The notes beneath the pieces were generated by a model. That model made no database searches. It was not told where the DNA came from and saw only the letters and a program-made list of their open reading frames with translations. The position numbers and the translations under genes are program-made. Of a stretch of DNA of 64,000 bases, positions 7,859 to 16,224 are shown piece by piece; positions within the stretch are counted from its first letter, which is position 1, and each line of letters starts with the position of its first letter. The stretch is from Luethyella okanaganae (GTDB lineage Bacteria > Actinomycetota > Actinomycetes > Actinomycetales > Microbacteriaceae), in assembly GCF_042660285.1 (NCBI RefSeq), contig NZ_JBHSTP010000001.1, forward strand, positions 1,426,001-1,490,000. The letters run 5' to 3'.

Positions 7859-10261
7859 TCATCCTCCGCGCTCCGACCAGACGATGAGACCTCCGTCGAA
7901 TCCCGGATCGTGGGCGACGAGGATCATTCCGTCGAGATCGGTGCGGAAGGCGCTGGTTCCCGCAGCATCGAGGATGTCGAGCAGAGCGCGCGTCGGATGG
8001 CCGTAACCGTTGTCGACCCCGACCGAGATGAGACCGACCGTGGCCCCCAGACGATCGTAGAGCGCGGCGCTCTGGTTCGCAGAGCCGTGATGGGCGACCT
8101 TGACGACATCCGCGGCTTCGGGATGCACGGCCGCGAGCATGGCCTGTTGCGACTCCTCCCCCAGATCCCCGAGAAAGATCGAACGGATGCCGTTGCCCTC
8201 GAAGCAGATCGTCACGCTGCCGTCGTTGCCGAACCGCATCGTCGATGCAGTGCGCAGCGGCCAGAGCACCTCCCAGCGCTGTGAGCCCAGCGTTCCGTGA
8301 TCTCCGCGTGCGGTCTGCACGACCCTGGCGCCTCCGGCCGCCAGTCGATCCGTGAGCCGCTCGTCGGCGGAGTTCTCGGGCTCTCCGACGAGAGCGACAT
8401 CGACCCGGCCGACGACCGCGTCAGCACCGCCGACATGATCGAGGTCGTAGTGGGTGAGCACGAGCAGATCGATCCGGTCGATGCCGAGCGCATCGAGGCA
8501 GGCGGTGAGTGGGGCGGGGCTGGGGCCGGCATCGACGAGTGCGACGCTTTCTTCGTTGCGGACGAGCACGGCGTCCCCCTGCCCGATGTCGCAAACGGCG
8601 ATCTGCCAGTCGGGTGGACGAGCAAGGGTCCGACCGACGCCGACGCCGACGAGTGTGCCCGCATAGCCGCCGAGGAGGGCGATGAGGACGGCCGCAGCCG
8701 CGGTGTCCGTCACCAGTGCCCGGCCGGATCGCGTGCGCCGGACGACGAGTCTGAGGGCGATCGCGGTCGCGATGGCGAGCAGTACGGCGCCGGCGATACC
8801 GTCGAGCCAGGGCAGTCGCGTACCCGGGAGCCGTGCGACGGCGTGCCCGACGGCGGCGATCCACGCGGAAGGCAACCACGCCAGTTGCGCGCACGCGAAG
8901 CCGACGCTCGGAAGCACCGGGAGCAGCAGACACGCGATGAGCCCGATGACGGTGCCCAAGAGGGCAGCAGGCGCTGCCAGCAGATTGGCCGGAACGCCGT
9001 AAAGGGAGAGATTCGGGCTGAGCAAGACCAGAACGGGCTGACACGCGAGCTGAGCCGAGAGGGGAATGGCGATCACGGCCGCCAGGCCGAGCGGCATCCA
9101 GCGCGCCAGCATCCCGGTGAGCGGGCCGGAGAGCACGAGCAGGCCCGCGGTGGCGAGCACGGAGAGTGCGAAGCCGTAGCTCCTGCTGATCCACGGGTCG
9201 AACACCACGAGCGTCATAACGGCGAGAGCGAGCGCCGGCACACCGCGGCTTCGACGCCCCGAAACCGTCGCCAGCAGGACGATTGCCGCCATCGTCGCCG
9301 CACGCAGAACGCTCGGCTCCGGCGTCACAAGCACGACGAATCCGCCGAGCACGAGAAGCGCTAGGGCGATGCGCAGCCAGCGGGCCAGACCCGCCAGGCC
9401 GCCGAGCGCCATGATTCCCGCGATCACGATGGCGCAGTTGGCCCCGGAGACCGCGGTCAGATGGCTGAGCGAACTCGTCTTCATGTCAGCATCGAGCGCG
9501 GCGCTCACAGCACGGGTGTCGCCGATGGCGAGACCCGGCAGCAGATCCCCTCCGTCGCCCGGGAGCGCGGACGCCGCCCGCGAGAGTCCCGCGCGTATCG
9601 CCGACGCCCACGCGAGAAGCCCGGGAGGAGCCGTCTCGATGAGGGGCGGCTCTCGCGCGAAGACGAGGAACGCGTTCTGCTCGCCGGGATCGGTCTCGAC
9701 GAGGGATCCAGACGCACGGATGACGGTGCCGATCTCGAGCGCGCCCTCCCGATTCGAGGGATCCCCCGTCGGCTCCGGAAGCGTCGACGGCGATTCGGCA
9801 AAGACGAGAACCGGGATTCCGCCGTGCACGGGAACGATGTCGCGTGCTCCCGACGTGCCGAACCCGATCTCTTCGATCCTGGCGGTGAAACGCACGCGCG
9901 AGCTCATCTCACCGAAGGCGCCGCCGGACCGGCTTTCGCGCGGCACGGTCAGCACGGTCGCGGTCATCGTCACCTCGCGATGCGCGTCGGCCGCCGCGAC
10001 GAGAGCCGACGGCTGACGTGCGGGCGCCGTGACCGCGACCACACTGCTCACGAGGGCCGCAGCCGTGCAGCACAGGGCGAGCATCGGCAGGGCCGACCGC
10101 CATCCGCGCTGGCCGAAGAGCAGGCTCGCCGCGATCGCCAGGCCGGCAACGGCCCAGAGTCCCGCGGCGATGCCCCAGGCGGCATCTGTCGCCGTGACAA
10201 CGCCGATGCCGGCCAGCCAGGCCGCTCCGGCGGGAAGAGCGAGTCTCGACTCGGCGTTCAC
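7859..10261 (-). CDS. comEC: ComEC/Rec2 DNA uptake channel
   Basis: The 800-residue protein has an N-terminal membrane part, the central multi-pass competence domain (with SHLTAVSGANCAIVIAG), and a C-terminal metallo-beta-lactamase-like domain with THYDLDHVGG and HHGSANQS. ComEC forms the inner-membrane channel that brings in single-stranded DNA. The metal-binding HxDxDH motif is kept. The GTG start overlaps the comEA stop (GTGA), so the two are coupled. Whether this organism is naturally competent cannot be told from this; no comEB or pilus genes are in the window. Confidence 0.94.
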   Translation of the reverse strand: MNAESRLALPAGAAWLAGIGVVTATDAAWGIAAGLWAVAGLAIAASLLFGQRGWRSALPMLALCCTAAALVSSVVAVTAPARQPSALVAAADAHREVTMTATVLTVPRESRSGGAFGEMSSRVRFTARIEEIGFGTSGARDIVPVHGGIPVLVFAESPSTLPEPTGDPSNREGALEIGTVIRASGSLVETDPGEQNAFLVFAREPPLIETAPPGLLAWASAIRAGLSRAASALPGDGGDLLPGLAIGDTRAVSAALDADMKTSSLSHLTAVSGANCAIVIAGIMALGGLAGLARWLRIALALLVLGGFVVLVTPEPSVLRAATMAAIVLLATVSGRRSRGVPALALAVMTLVVFDPWISRSYGFALSVLATAGLLVLSGPLTGMLARWMPLGLAAVIAIPLSAQLACQPVLVLLSPNLSLYGVPANLLAAPAALLGTVIGLIACLLLPVLPSVGFACAQLAWLPSAWIAAVGHAVARLPGTRLPWLDGIAGAVLLAIATAIALRLVVRRTRSGRALVTDTAAAAVLIALLGGYAGTLVGVGVGRTLARPPDWQIAVCDIGQGDAVLVRNEESVALVDAGPSPAPLTACLDALGIDRIDLLVLTHYDLDHVGGADAVVGRVDVALVGEPENSADERLTDRLAAGGARVVQTARGDHGTLGSQRWEVLWPLRTASTMRFGNDGSVTICFEGNGIRSIFLGDLGEESQQAMLAAVHPEAADVVKVAHHGSANQSAALYDRLGATVGLISVGVDNGYGHPTRALLDILDAAGTSAFRTDLDGMILVAHDPGFDGGLIVWSERGG

Positions 10262-10953
10262 ACCGCCACACGATCTTTCAGCCCGTCGAACGTCTTGTCG
10301 CCGATGCCTGTCACGTTGCGCAGCTCGTCAACACTCGAGAAGCCCCCGTTCGCATCCCGCCAGTCAAGGATCCGCTGCGCGAGCGACGGACCAATCCGCG
10401 GGAGCGACTCCAACTCCACCGCCGTCGCACGGTTCAGATTGACGAGTCCCCCGCCGGCCGACCCCGGTCTGGCGTCAGAAGGCGCCCGACCGGGGCCAGG
10501 CACCTCCCCCATCTGCGGAACATAGAGCTGCTCCCCGTCGCTCACCGGTCTGGCCAGATTGACTCCGGCCGGATCGGCGTTCTCGCCGAAGCCTCCCGCC
10601 GCCGCGACAACGTCGACGACACGGGCGCCATCGTGCACCTCATAGAGACCGGGCGTGCGCACAGCACCAAGAACATGCACGAACGCGATCGCCGTAGAGT
10701 CAGCCTCCGGAACCGCGACCGGATCCGACCCGCCCGCACCGACCCTGGCATCCGAAGTGACCGAGTCCGAACCCGCGGAACCGAGCGTCGTCGTCTCACC
10801 GCCAGCACCCGCCGCCGAGATCACGACCGAGATCGCGAGGGCGGCGATCATGAGCACGACGGCAGCACCGACCCCGAGCCGCACCCGAGTCGACACCGCT
10901 CGAGCCGATGGCGCAAGCCGAGCCATCCCCTCACTCTCCTGCGGCGGATCCAT
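10258..10953 (-). CDS. comEA: ComEA-family DNA-binding protein
   Basis: The 231-residue protein has an N-terminal membrane anchor (about 28-49), an SLBB-type domain (VHVLGAVRTPGLYEVHDGAR, about 93-112), a Pro/Gly-rich linker, and a C-terminal helix-hairpin-helix pair (LNRATAVELESLPRIGPSLA; VTGIGDKTFDGL). ComEA binds incoming double-stranded DNA outside the membrane and hands it to ComEC. It is first in the comEA-comEC-holA group. TAGGCT lies exactly six bases before the ATG, suggesting a leaderless transcript. Confidence 0.92.
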   Translation of the reverse strand: MDPPQESEGMARLAPSARAVSTRVRLGVGAAVVLMIAALAISVVISAAGAGGETTTLGSAGSDSVTSDARVGAGGSDPVAVPEADSTAIAFVHVLGAVRTPGLYEVHDGARVVDVVAAAGGFGENADPAGVNLARPVSDGEQLYVPQMGEVPGPGRAPSDARPGSAGGGLVNLNRATAVELESLPRIGPSLAQRILDWRDANGGFSSVDELRNVTGIGDKTFDGLKDRVAV

Positions 10954-10959
10954 AGCGGC

Positions 10960-10965
10960 AGCCTA
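10960..10965 (-). promoter_or_regulatory. Putative -10 hexamer of comEA
   Basis: On the minus strand TAGGCT ends exactly 6 bases before the comEA ATG. No Shine-Dalgarno is visible between them, so transcription may start at the ATG. The same arrangement is seen at pabB, cydD, blaI and idsA. Confidence 0.5.
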
Positions 10966-11076
10966 GGCAGTCGAGCGACGTGCCGCCGCGACACCAACGG
11001 CTTCTGTGCAACACCCCCAACGATCGTGGAACGTGCAGGAGTTCCGGGCCAGCAGTACAACTAGCCCACAGTACGA

Positions 11077-13662
11077 CTAGCCCACCGTAGCGATGCTCAC
11101 GACCCGAGGCGCTCGGACGATCACAGCGACGATCTCCCGATCCCCGATCGTGCGCCGCACGGCCGCCGAGGCACGTGCGAGGGCCTCAAGCTCCTCCATC
11201 GAGATCTTCGGCGAGACCTCAATCCGATCACGAACCTTGCCGTCCACCTGCACGACCGCGGTCACCGACTCCTCGACGAGCAACGCCGGATCCGCCTTGC
11301 GCCACTGAACGAGAGCAACGCTCGGCTCATAGCCGAGCCTCTGCCACATCTCCTCGGCCGTGTACGGCGCGAACAGATCGAGCACCATTGCGGTGACCTC
11401 CGCGGCCTCGCGCACCGCCGCGTCACCGGGGCCGGCCCCCGTGTCGATGGCCTTGCGGGTCGCGTTGACGAGTTCCATGAGGCGCGCGACGACGACGTTG
11501 AACTTGAAGGCCTCGACGAGACCGGGGGCATCGGCGAGGAAGCGATGGGTGATGCGGCGCAGTGCCGCATCGCCGGTCCTCCAATCGACCTCGGGTTCGC
11601 TCGTCACGTCATTGGCCACCCGCCAGGCACGGGCGAGGAACTTCGCGGAGCCGACCGGCGAGACGTCCGACCAGTCGATGTCGTCCTCCGGCGGGCCGGC
11701 GAAAGCCATGGTCAGACGCACGGCGTCGACGCCGTGCTTCTCGACCTCCTCGGTGAAGTAGACGATATTGCCCTTGCTCTTGGACATCTTGGCGCCGTCG
11801 AGAATCACCATGCCCTGATTGAGTAGCGCTGTGAACGGCTCGGTGAAACTCAGATAACCGAGGTCGAAGAGCACTTTCGTGATGAAGCGCGCATAGAGCA
11901 GGTGCAGGATGGCGTGCTCGACGCCGCCGACGTACTGATCGACCGGCGCCCACTTCTCCGCCTGCTTGGGGTCGAACGCCCGCGTGTCGTCGTTCGGGTC
12001 GAGGAAGCGCAGGAAGTACCAGGAGCTGTCGACGAAGGTGTCCATCGTGTCGGCGTCGCGGCGGGCCGGCGTTCCGTCGATCGGGTTGGGAACGTTGACC
12101 CAGTTCTCGGTGCCGCCGAGCGGCGAGGTGCCCTTCGGCTTGAGGTCGAGTCCTTCCGCGTCCGGGAGCAGCACCGGCAGCTGATCCTCTGGCACGGGAA
12201 TCTCGGCGCCGTCCTCTCCATGGATGATCGGGATGGGCGTGCCCCAGTAGCGCTGACGCGAGATGAGCCAGTCGCGCAGACGATAGTTCTTGGCCGCGCG
12301 ACCACGGCCCTCCGCCTCGAGCAGCTCGATCGTCCGTTTGACCGCGTTGCCCTTGCTCAGCCCGTCGAGCGGGCCGGAGTTGATCATGCGACCGTCGCCG
12401 GTGAGCGCGACGCCCGTCGACTTCGGGTCGAGCGGCAGCAGGTCGTCCGGCAGAAAGGGATCGCCATTCTCGTCGGTGGGGATGACGGGGATGACCCCGG
12501 TCACGGGCGCATTCGTGTCGACCACCACGCGCACGGGGAGGTCGAATGCACGTGCGAAGTCGAGGTCGCGCTGGTCGTGCGCGGGAACCGACATGACCGC
12601 GCCGTGACCGTAGTCTGCAAGCACGTAGTCCGCCACCCAGATCGGCAGGCGTTCGCCGTTGACGGGGTTCACGGCGAAGCGCTCGATGAAGACGCCCGTC
12701 TTCTCGCGGTCGGTGTTCTGGCGCTCCATCTCTGTGCTCTTCTGCACCTGGGTCAGATACTCGGCGAAGCGCTCCCGCACCACGGCGCTCGAACCGGCGA
12801 CGAGCTCGGCGGCGAGCTCGGAATCGGGGGCGACGACCATGAACGTCACACCCCAGAGCGTGTCGGGACGGGTCGTGAAGACCGGGACGCGCTCTTGCCG
12901 CCCCTCGATCTCGAACTCGACGTCGGCTCCGATAGAGCGACCGATCCAATTGCGCTGCATGTTGAGCACCTTGGCCGGCCAGTGCCCCTCGAGCTGGTTG
13001 AGGTCGTCGAGCAGGCGGTCCGCGTAGTCGGTGATCTTGAAGTACCACTGGGTCAGTCGTTTCTTGACGACGACCGCACCGCTGCGCTCGGAGGTTCCGT
13101 CGGCGAGGACCTGCTCGTTCGCGAGCACCGTCTGGTCTACCGGGTCCCAGTTGACCCAGCTGTCCTTGCGATAGGCCAGGCCCTTCTCGTAGAGCTGCAG
13201 AAACAACCACTGGTTCCACTTGTAGTATTCAGGGTCGCTCGTGTGGAGTTCACGTTCCCAGTCGAAGGATGCCGCGTAGAGGCGCATGCTGCGCTTCTGC
13301 TGCTCGATGTTGTCGTAGGTCCAGCCGCGCGGGTCGATGCCGCGCTTGATCGCCGCGTTCTCCGCCGGCAACCCGAAGGAGTCCCAACCGATGGGGTGCA
13401 TGACGTTGAAGCCCTGATGGCGCCAGTAACGCGCGACGACGTCGCCGAGAGCGTAGACCTCGGCGTGACCCATGTGCAGGTCTCCGGAGGGATAGGGAAA
13501 CATATCGAGCACGTACTTGCGCGGGCGCGTGTCGGCGGGATCGCCTGAGCGGAATGGCTGGAGCTCGTCCCACACGGGCAGCCACTTCTCCTGGACGGCA
13601 GCGAAGTCGTAGACATCGACGTCGTCGTGCGTGCTGCTCGCGGATTCCTGCTCGTGTGCCAC
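11077..13662 (-). CDS. leuS: Leucyl-tRNA synthetase
   Basis: The 861-residue class I synthetase has the HIGH-type motif in PYPSGDLHMGHAEVY, a CP1 editing domain with the conserved TTRPDTLWGVTF, and KMSKS in GAKMSKSKGN. The tRNA-binding C-terminus (VQVDGKVRDRIEV) is complete. It charges tRNA-Leu. The protein starts with an acidic Ser-rich stretch before VYDFAAVQEKWLPVWDEL. It has its own 219-base upstream region after pabB. No T-box or leader peptide was recognised. Confidence 0.97.
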   Translation of the reverse strand: MAHEQESASSTHDDVDVYDFAAVQEKWLPVWDELQPFRSGDPADTRPRKYVLDMFPYPSGDLHMGHAEVYALGDVVARYWRHQGFNVMHPIGWDSFGLPAENAAIKRGIDPRGWTYDNIEQQKRSMRLYAASFDWERELHTSDPEYYKWNQWLFLQLYEKGLAYRKDSWVNWDPVDQTVLANEQVLADGTSERSGAVVVKKRLTQWYFKITDYADRLLDDLNQLEGHWPAKVLNMQRNWIGRSIGADVEFEIEGRQERVPVFTTRPDTLWGVTFMVVAPDSELAAELVAGSSAVVRERFAEYLTQVQKSTEMERQNTDREKTGVFIERFAVNPVNGERLPIWVADYVLADYGHGAVMSVPAHDQRDLDFARAFDLPVRVVVDTNAPVTGVIPVIPTDENGDPFLPDDLLPLDPKSTGVALTGDGRMINSGPLDGLSKGNAVKRTIELLEAEGRGRAAKNYRLRDWLISRQRYWGTPIPIIHGEDGAEIPVPEDQLPVLLPDAEGLDLKPKGTSPLGGTENWVNVPNPIDGTPARRDADTMDTFVDSSWYFLRFLDPNDDTRAFDPKQAEKWAPVDQYVGGVEHAILHLLYARFITKVLFDLGYLSFTEPFTALLNQGMVILDGAKMSKSKGNIVYFTEEVEKHGVDAVRLTMAFAGPPEDDIDWSDVSPVGSAKFLARAWRVANDVTSEPEVDWRTGDAALRRITHRFLADAPGLVEAFKFNVVVARLMELVNATRKAIDTGAGPGDAAVREAAEVTAMVLDLFAPYTAEEMWQRLGYEPSVALVQWRKADPALLVEESVTAVVQVDGKVRDRIEVSPKISMEELEALARASAAVRRTIGDREIVAVIVRAPRVVSIATVG

Positions 13663-13815
13663 GTGACTCTCATTCGTACGGATGTGGGATCGGAGCGTTT
13701 TCGCTCGGAGGCGGGCCGCCGAAACCTGGCTGTGACCCGAGGTTCCAGCGTACTAAACCTCGGCGCATGCCCATTGACCCCGGTGAGCGCCGATCCGATT
13801 CGGGTTCCGCACCAC

Positions 13816-13858
13816 TTTCTGCGTTCCGCACCACCGCGACGGCGCGGAACGCCGGAAA
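13816..13858. repeat. Inverted repeat between pabB and leuS
   Basis: GCGTTCCGC (13821-13829) and GCGGAACGC (13844-13852) form a perfect 9-bp stem with a 14-base loop, extendable outward with mismatches to 13816 and 13858. GTTCCGCACCA also occurs twice directly (13804-13814, 13823-13833). It lies 24 bases after the pabB stop (leftward sense), so a pabB terminator is the simplest reading, though no T-tract follows. Confidence 0.6.
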
Positions 13859-13881
13859 TGGCGCAGAACGAGGAGGGCCAT

Positions 13882-15315
13882 CTAGCGGTCGACCACGCCG
13901 AGGACCGCGAGCAGCGCCCGTGCCTTGACGCGCGTCTCCTCGATCTCCTCGACCGGAACAGAGAGGGCGGTGATGCCACCCCCCGTTCCGATCCTGGCGC
14001 CGTCGCGGTCGAGCACGATCGACCGGATCACCATCGCGAGGTCGACGGCGCCATCGAGCCCGAAATAGCCGAACGCACCAGCGTAGACACCGCGTGGCCC
14101 GCCCTCCAGACCGTCGAGGATCGTCATCGCGCTGAACTTCGGCGCCCCGGTCATCGACCCGGCCGGAAAACAGGCCTCGACGGCGTCGACTCCCGTGAGT
14201 CCGTGAGCCAGACGAGCCTGGATCGTGCTGACGAGCTGGTGCACGTGGGCATAGCTTTCGACCGCGAGCAGCTCTGACACTGTGACGGACCCCAGTGCCG
14301 CGACGCGTCCGAGATCGTTGCGCATGAGATCGACGATCATGAGGTTCTCGGCCCGTTCCTTGTCGCTCGCCTCGAGCTCGGCCCTCACCTGCCGATCGCG
14401 CGCAGATCCGGCGGCGCGCGCGCGCGTGCCTTTGATCGGCTTGGTCGTCACGAGGCCGTCTGCCGTGACCTTGAGAAACTGCTCAGGGCTCGCACTCAAC
14501 AGCGAGACGCCGCCGAAACGCAGCAGCCCGCCGTGATGCGTCGGACTCGAAGAGCGCAAGCGCAGATAGGCATCGAGCGGATCGGGGCTGCTGTCGACCT
14601 CGATCTCGTTGGTGAGGCAGAGCTGGTAGGCGTCCCCACGGCGAATCGCGTCCTGGCAGGCGAGAACGAGAGTCTCGTAATGTTCCGGCGAGTGACGCCA
14701 ACGCGCGGTGGGAGGGGTCCGTTCGTCGGTCACGGAGGCGCAACCGTCGTCGCCCCGCCCGTCGCGACCCGCCGCCCCGGCATCGCCGAGGCGCTCGCGC
14801 ACGGCTCGCGCCCAGGCCTCCGTCGCGCCGGAGGCATCCGTTCCGCGCTCGAGGGCGAGCAGGGTGACCGTGCCCGCCCGATGATCGAAGGCGATGGCGC
14901 GATCGGCGAACATGAACGCCGCGTCGGGGGTGCACGCCTCGTGCACGGGCGTGCCCGTCGTCTGGGCGGCGAGCTCGTAGCCGAGCCAGCCGACCCAGCC
15001 GAGGCGAAAACCACCGGTTCCTCCTGGATCGTCGATCGGGATCGCCGCGAGGTCTTCGCGGAGGAACTCGAAGATCGTCGCGGGTTCGACGTTCCCCGCC
15101 GGATCACCGGGGCGCGCGACCGTCACTGTCCCGTCGTCCACCGATGCCGTGACCACTCTGCCGGCCAGCGCCGCCCCGAGGTAGCTCATGCCGTTCTTGG
15201 CATTCGTTCCACCGTCGAGCCAGAAGGCGTACGCCTCCCGGGCGTACAGTGCGGTGAAGACGAACGCCGGATCCCACCAGCCGTCGAGAAGCACACTGCG
15301 GATCTGCCCGGTCAC
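13882..15315 (-). CDS. pabB: Aminodeoxychorismate synthase component I
   Basis: The 477-residue protein belongs to the chorismate-utilising anthranilate synthase I / PabB family. The C-terminal catalytic half has the conserved LLSASPEQFL, TTKPIKGTRAR, VDLMRNDLGR and FPAGSMTGAPK motifs. With a PabA partner it would make 4-amino-4-deoxychorismate for folate. PabB rather than TrpE is favoured because the divergent neighbour is a PabC-like lyase and no trp genes are near. The GTG start lies six bases after TAGGCT, which suggests a leaderless message. Confidence 0.88.
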   Translation of the reverse strand: MTGQIRSVLLDGWWDPAFVFTALYAREAYAFWLDGGTNAKNGMSYLGAALAGRVVTASVDDGTVTVARPGDPAGNVEPATIFEFLREDLAAIPIDDPGGTGGFRLGWVGWLGYELAAQTTGTPVHEACTPDAAFMFADRAIAFDHRAGTVTLLALERGTDASGATEAWARAVRERLGDAGAAGRDGRGDDGCASVTDERTPPTARWRHSPEHYETLVLACQDAIRRGDAYQLCLTNEIEVDSSPDPLDAYLRLRSSSPTHHGGLLRFGGVSLLSASPEQFLKVTADGLVTTKPIKGTRARAAGSARDRQVRAELEASDKERAENLMIVDLMRNDLGRVAALGSVTVSELLAVESYAHVHQLVSTIQARLAHGLTGVDAVEACFPAGSMTGAPKFSAMTILDGLEGGPRGVYAGAFGYFGLDGAVDLAMVIRSIVLDRDGARIGTGGGITALSVPVEEIEETRVKARALLAVLGVVDR

Positions 15316-15321
15316 CCCACT

Positions 15322-15327
15322 AGCCTA
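15322..15327 (-). promoter_or_regulatory. Putative -10 hexamer of pabB
   Basis: TAGGCT on the minus strand, exactly 6 bases before the pabB GTG. It sits in the 41-base gap shared with the divergent pabC. Confidence 0.5.
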
Positions 15328-15356
15328 GGGCGACATGCCGCACACGAAGGAGAGCG

Positions 15357-16172
15357 ATGACCGAGACCGATGCCGCCTACCGCTGGCTGTCCGGCGGGCT
15401 GCGACTCATCGAATCGTGCGAGACGTCGGAGCCGCGACTGGAGGTCGCGGACTCCTGGCTCGTGGAGAACGGCCTCGTCCGTGCACTCGAACTGCATCGC
15501 GAACGGTTCGAACGCTCGGCGGCATCCGTCGGCTGGGCGGATACGGCTGCGCTCGCAGCGTTCTGGGCGGCGAGCCTCGCGGCGATCCCCCGCGACGGTC
15601 TCTGGTTTCCGCGCGTCGAACTGCTCGAACACGAGGGAGGCCTCGAACTCCGCTTTCGGCTCAGACCGGCACCGGGGCTCGGAACGGCGCTCACGCTCGC
15701 AGTGCCGGATGTCCCCGACCCTCGCCGTGTTCCCTCGATCAAGGGTCCCGATATCCCTGCGCTCATGAGGCTCAGGCAGCGGGCGCAACGACTCGGCGCC
15801 CAGGAGGCGATGATCCTCACACCGGACGGCTCGATCGTCGACGGCTCGACGACGGCGCTGCTGTGGTGGCGCCACGGAGCGCTCCGGCATCCGCCGGCCG
15901 AGATGGCACGAGTGGACAGCGTGACGGCGCGCACGATCATGGTGCTCGCCGCAGCCTTCGGAGTGGAGACCCACGGCGAGAGCGTCCTGCCCGGCGGACT
16001 CGGGGGCTGCGTGGTCTGGGCGGTGAACGCGTTGCACGGCATCCGGCAGGTCACGAGCATCGTCGACGGGCCGGAGCTCGCAGCCGACGATCGGCTCCTG
16101 GCAATATGGCGGCGTCGACTCACGCTGTTGCGCAAGCCTCTGACCAAGCCGGAGGACTGGCCGGAGGACTGA
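15357..16172 (+). CDS. pabC: Class IV aminotransferase-fold, PabC-like aminodeoxychorismate lyase
   Basis: The 271-residue protein has the fold-type IV PLP enzyme plan: an N-terminal LEVADSWLVENG segment, RVPSIKGPD holding the likely PLP lysine, and LTPDGSIVDGSTTALLWW near the cofactor phosphate site. Such enzymes next to pabB convert aminodeoxychorismate to 4-aminobenzoate and pyruvate. A branched-chain or D-amino-acid aminotransferase is possible from family alone; the pabB neighbour decides the call. The last codons (KPEDWPED) lie in a 25-bp tandem duplication, so the C-terminus may vary between strains. Confidence 0.78.
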   Translation: MTETDAAYRWLSGGLRLIESCETSEPRLEVADSWLVENGLVRALELHRERFERSAASVGWADTAALAAFWAASLAAIPRDGLWFPRVELLEHEGGLELRFRLRPAPGLGTALTLAVPDVPDPRRVPSIKGPDIPALMRLRQRAQRLGAQEAMILTPDGSIVDGSTTALLWWRHGALRHPPAEMARVDSVTARTIMVLAAAFGVETHGESVLPGGLGGCVVWAVNALHGIRQVTSIVDGPELAADDRLLAIWRRRLTLLRKPLTKPEDWPED

Positions 16173-16208
16173 GCCCGAGGACTGGCCGGAGGACTGAGCC
16201 CGAGGACC
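16152..16208 (+). repeat. 25-bp tandem repeat across the pabC stop
   Basis: Two identical 25-base units (16152-16176, 16177-16201) plus six matching bases of a third copy span the pabC stop at 16170-16172. Each unit contains a smaller imperfect repeat of GAGGACTG. It looks like recent replication slippage. Confidence 0.85.
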
Positions 16209-16224
16209 AGGAAAGGTCGCAGGC

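Noticed and set aside
11902..13548. 548-codon plus-strand frame opposite leuS
   Set aside because: Antisense shadow; the minus strand encodes an intact leucyl-tRNA synthetase.
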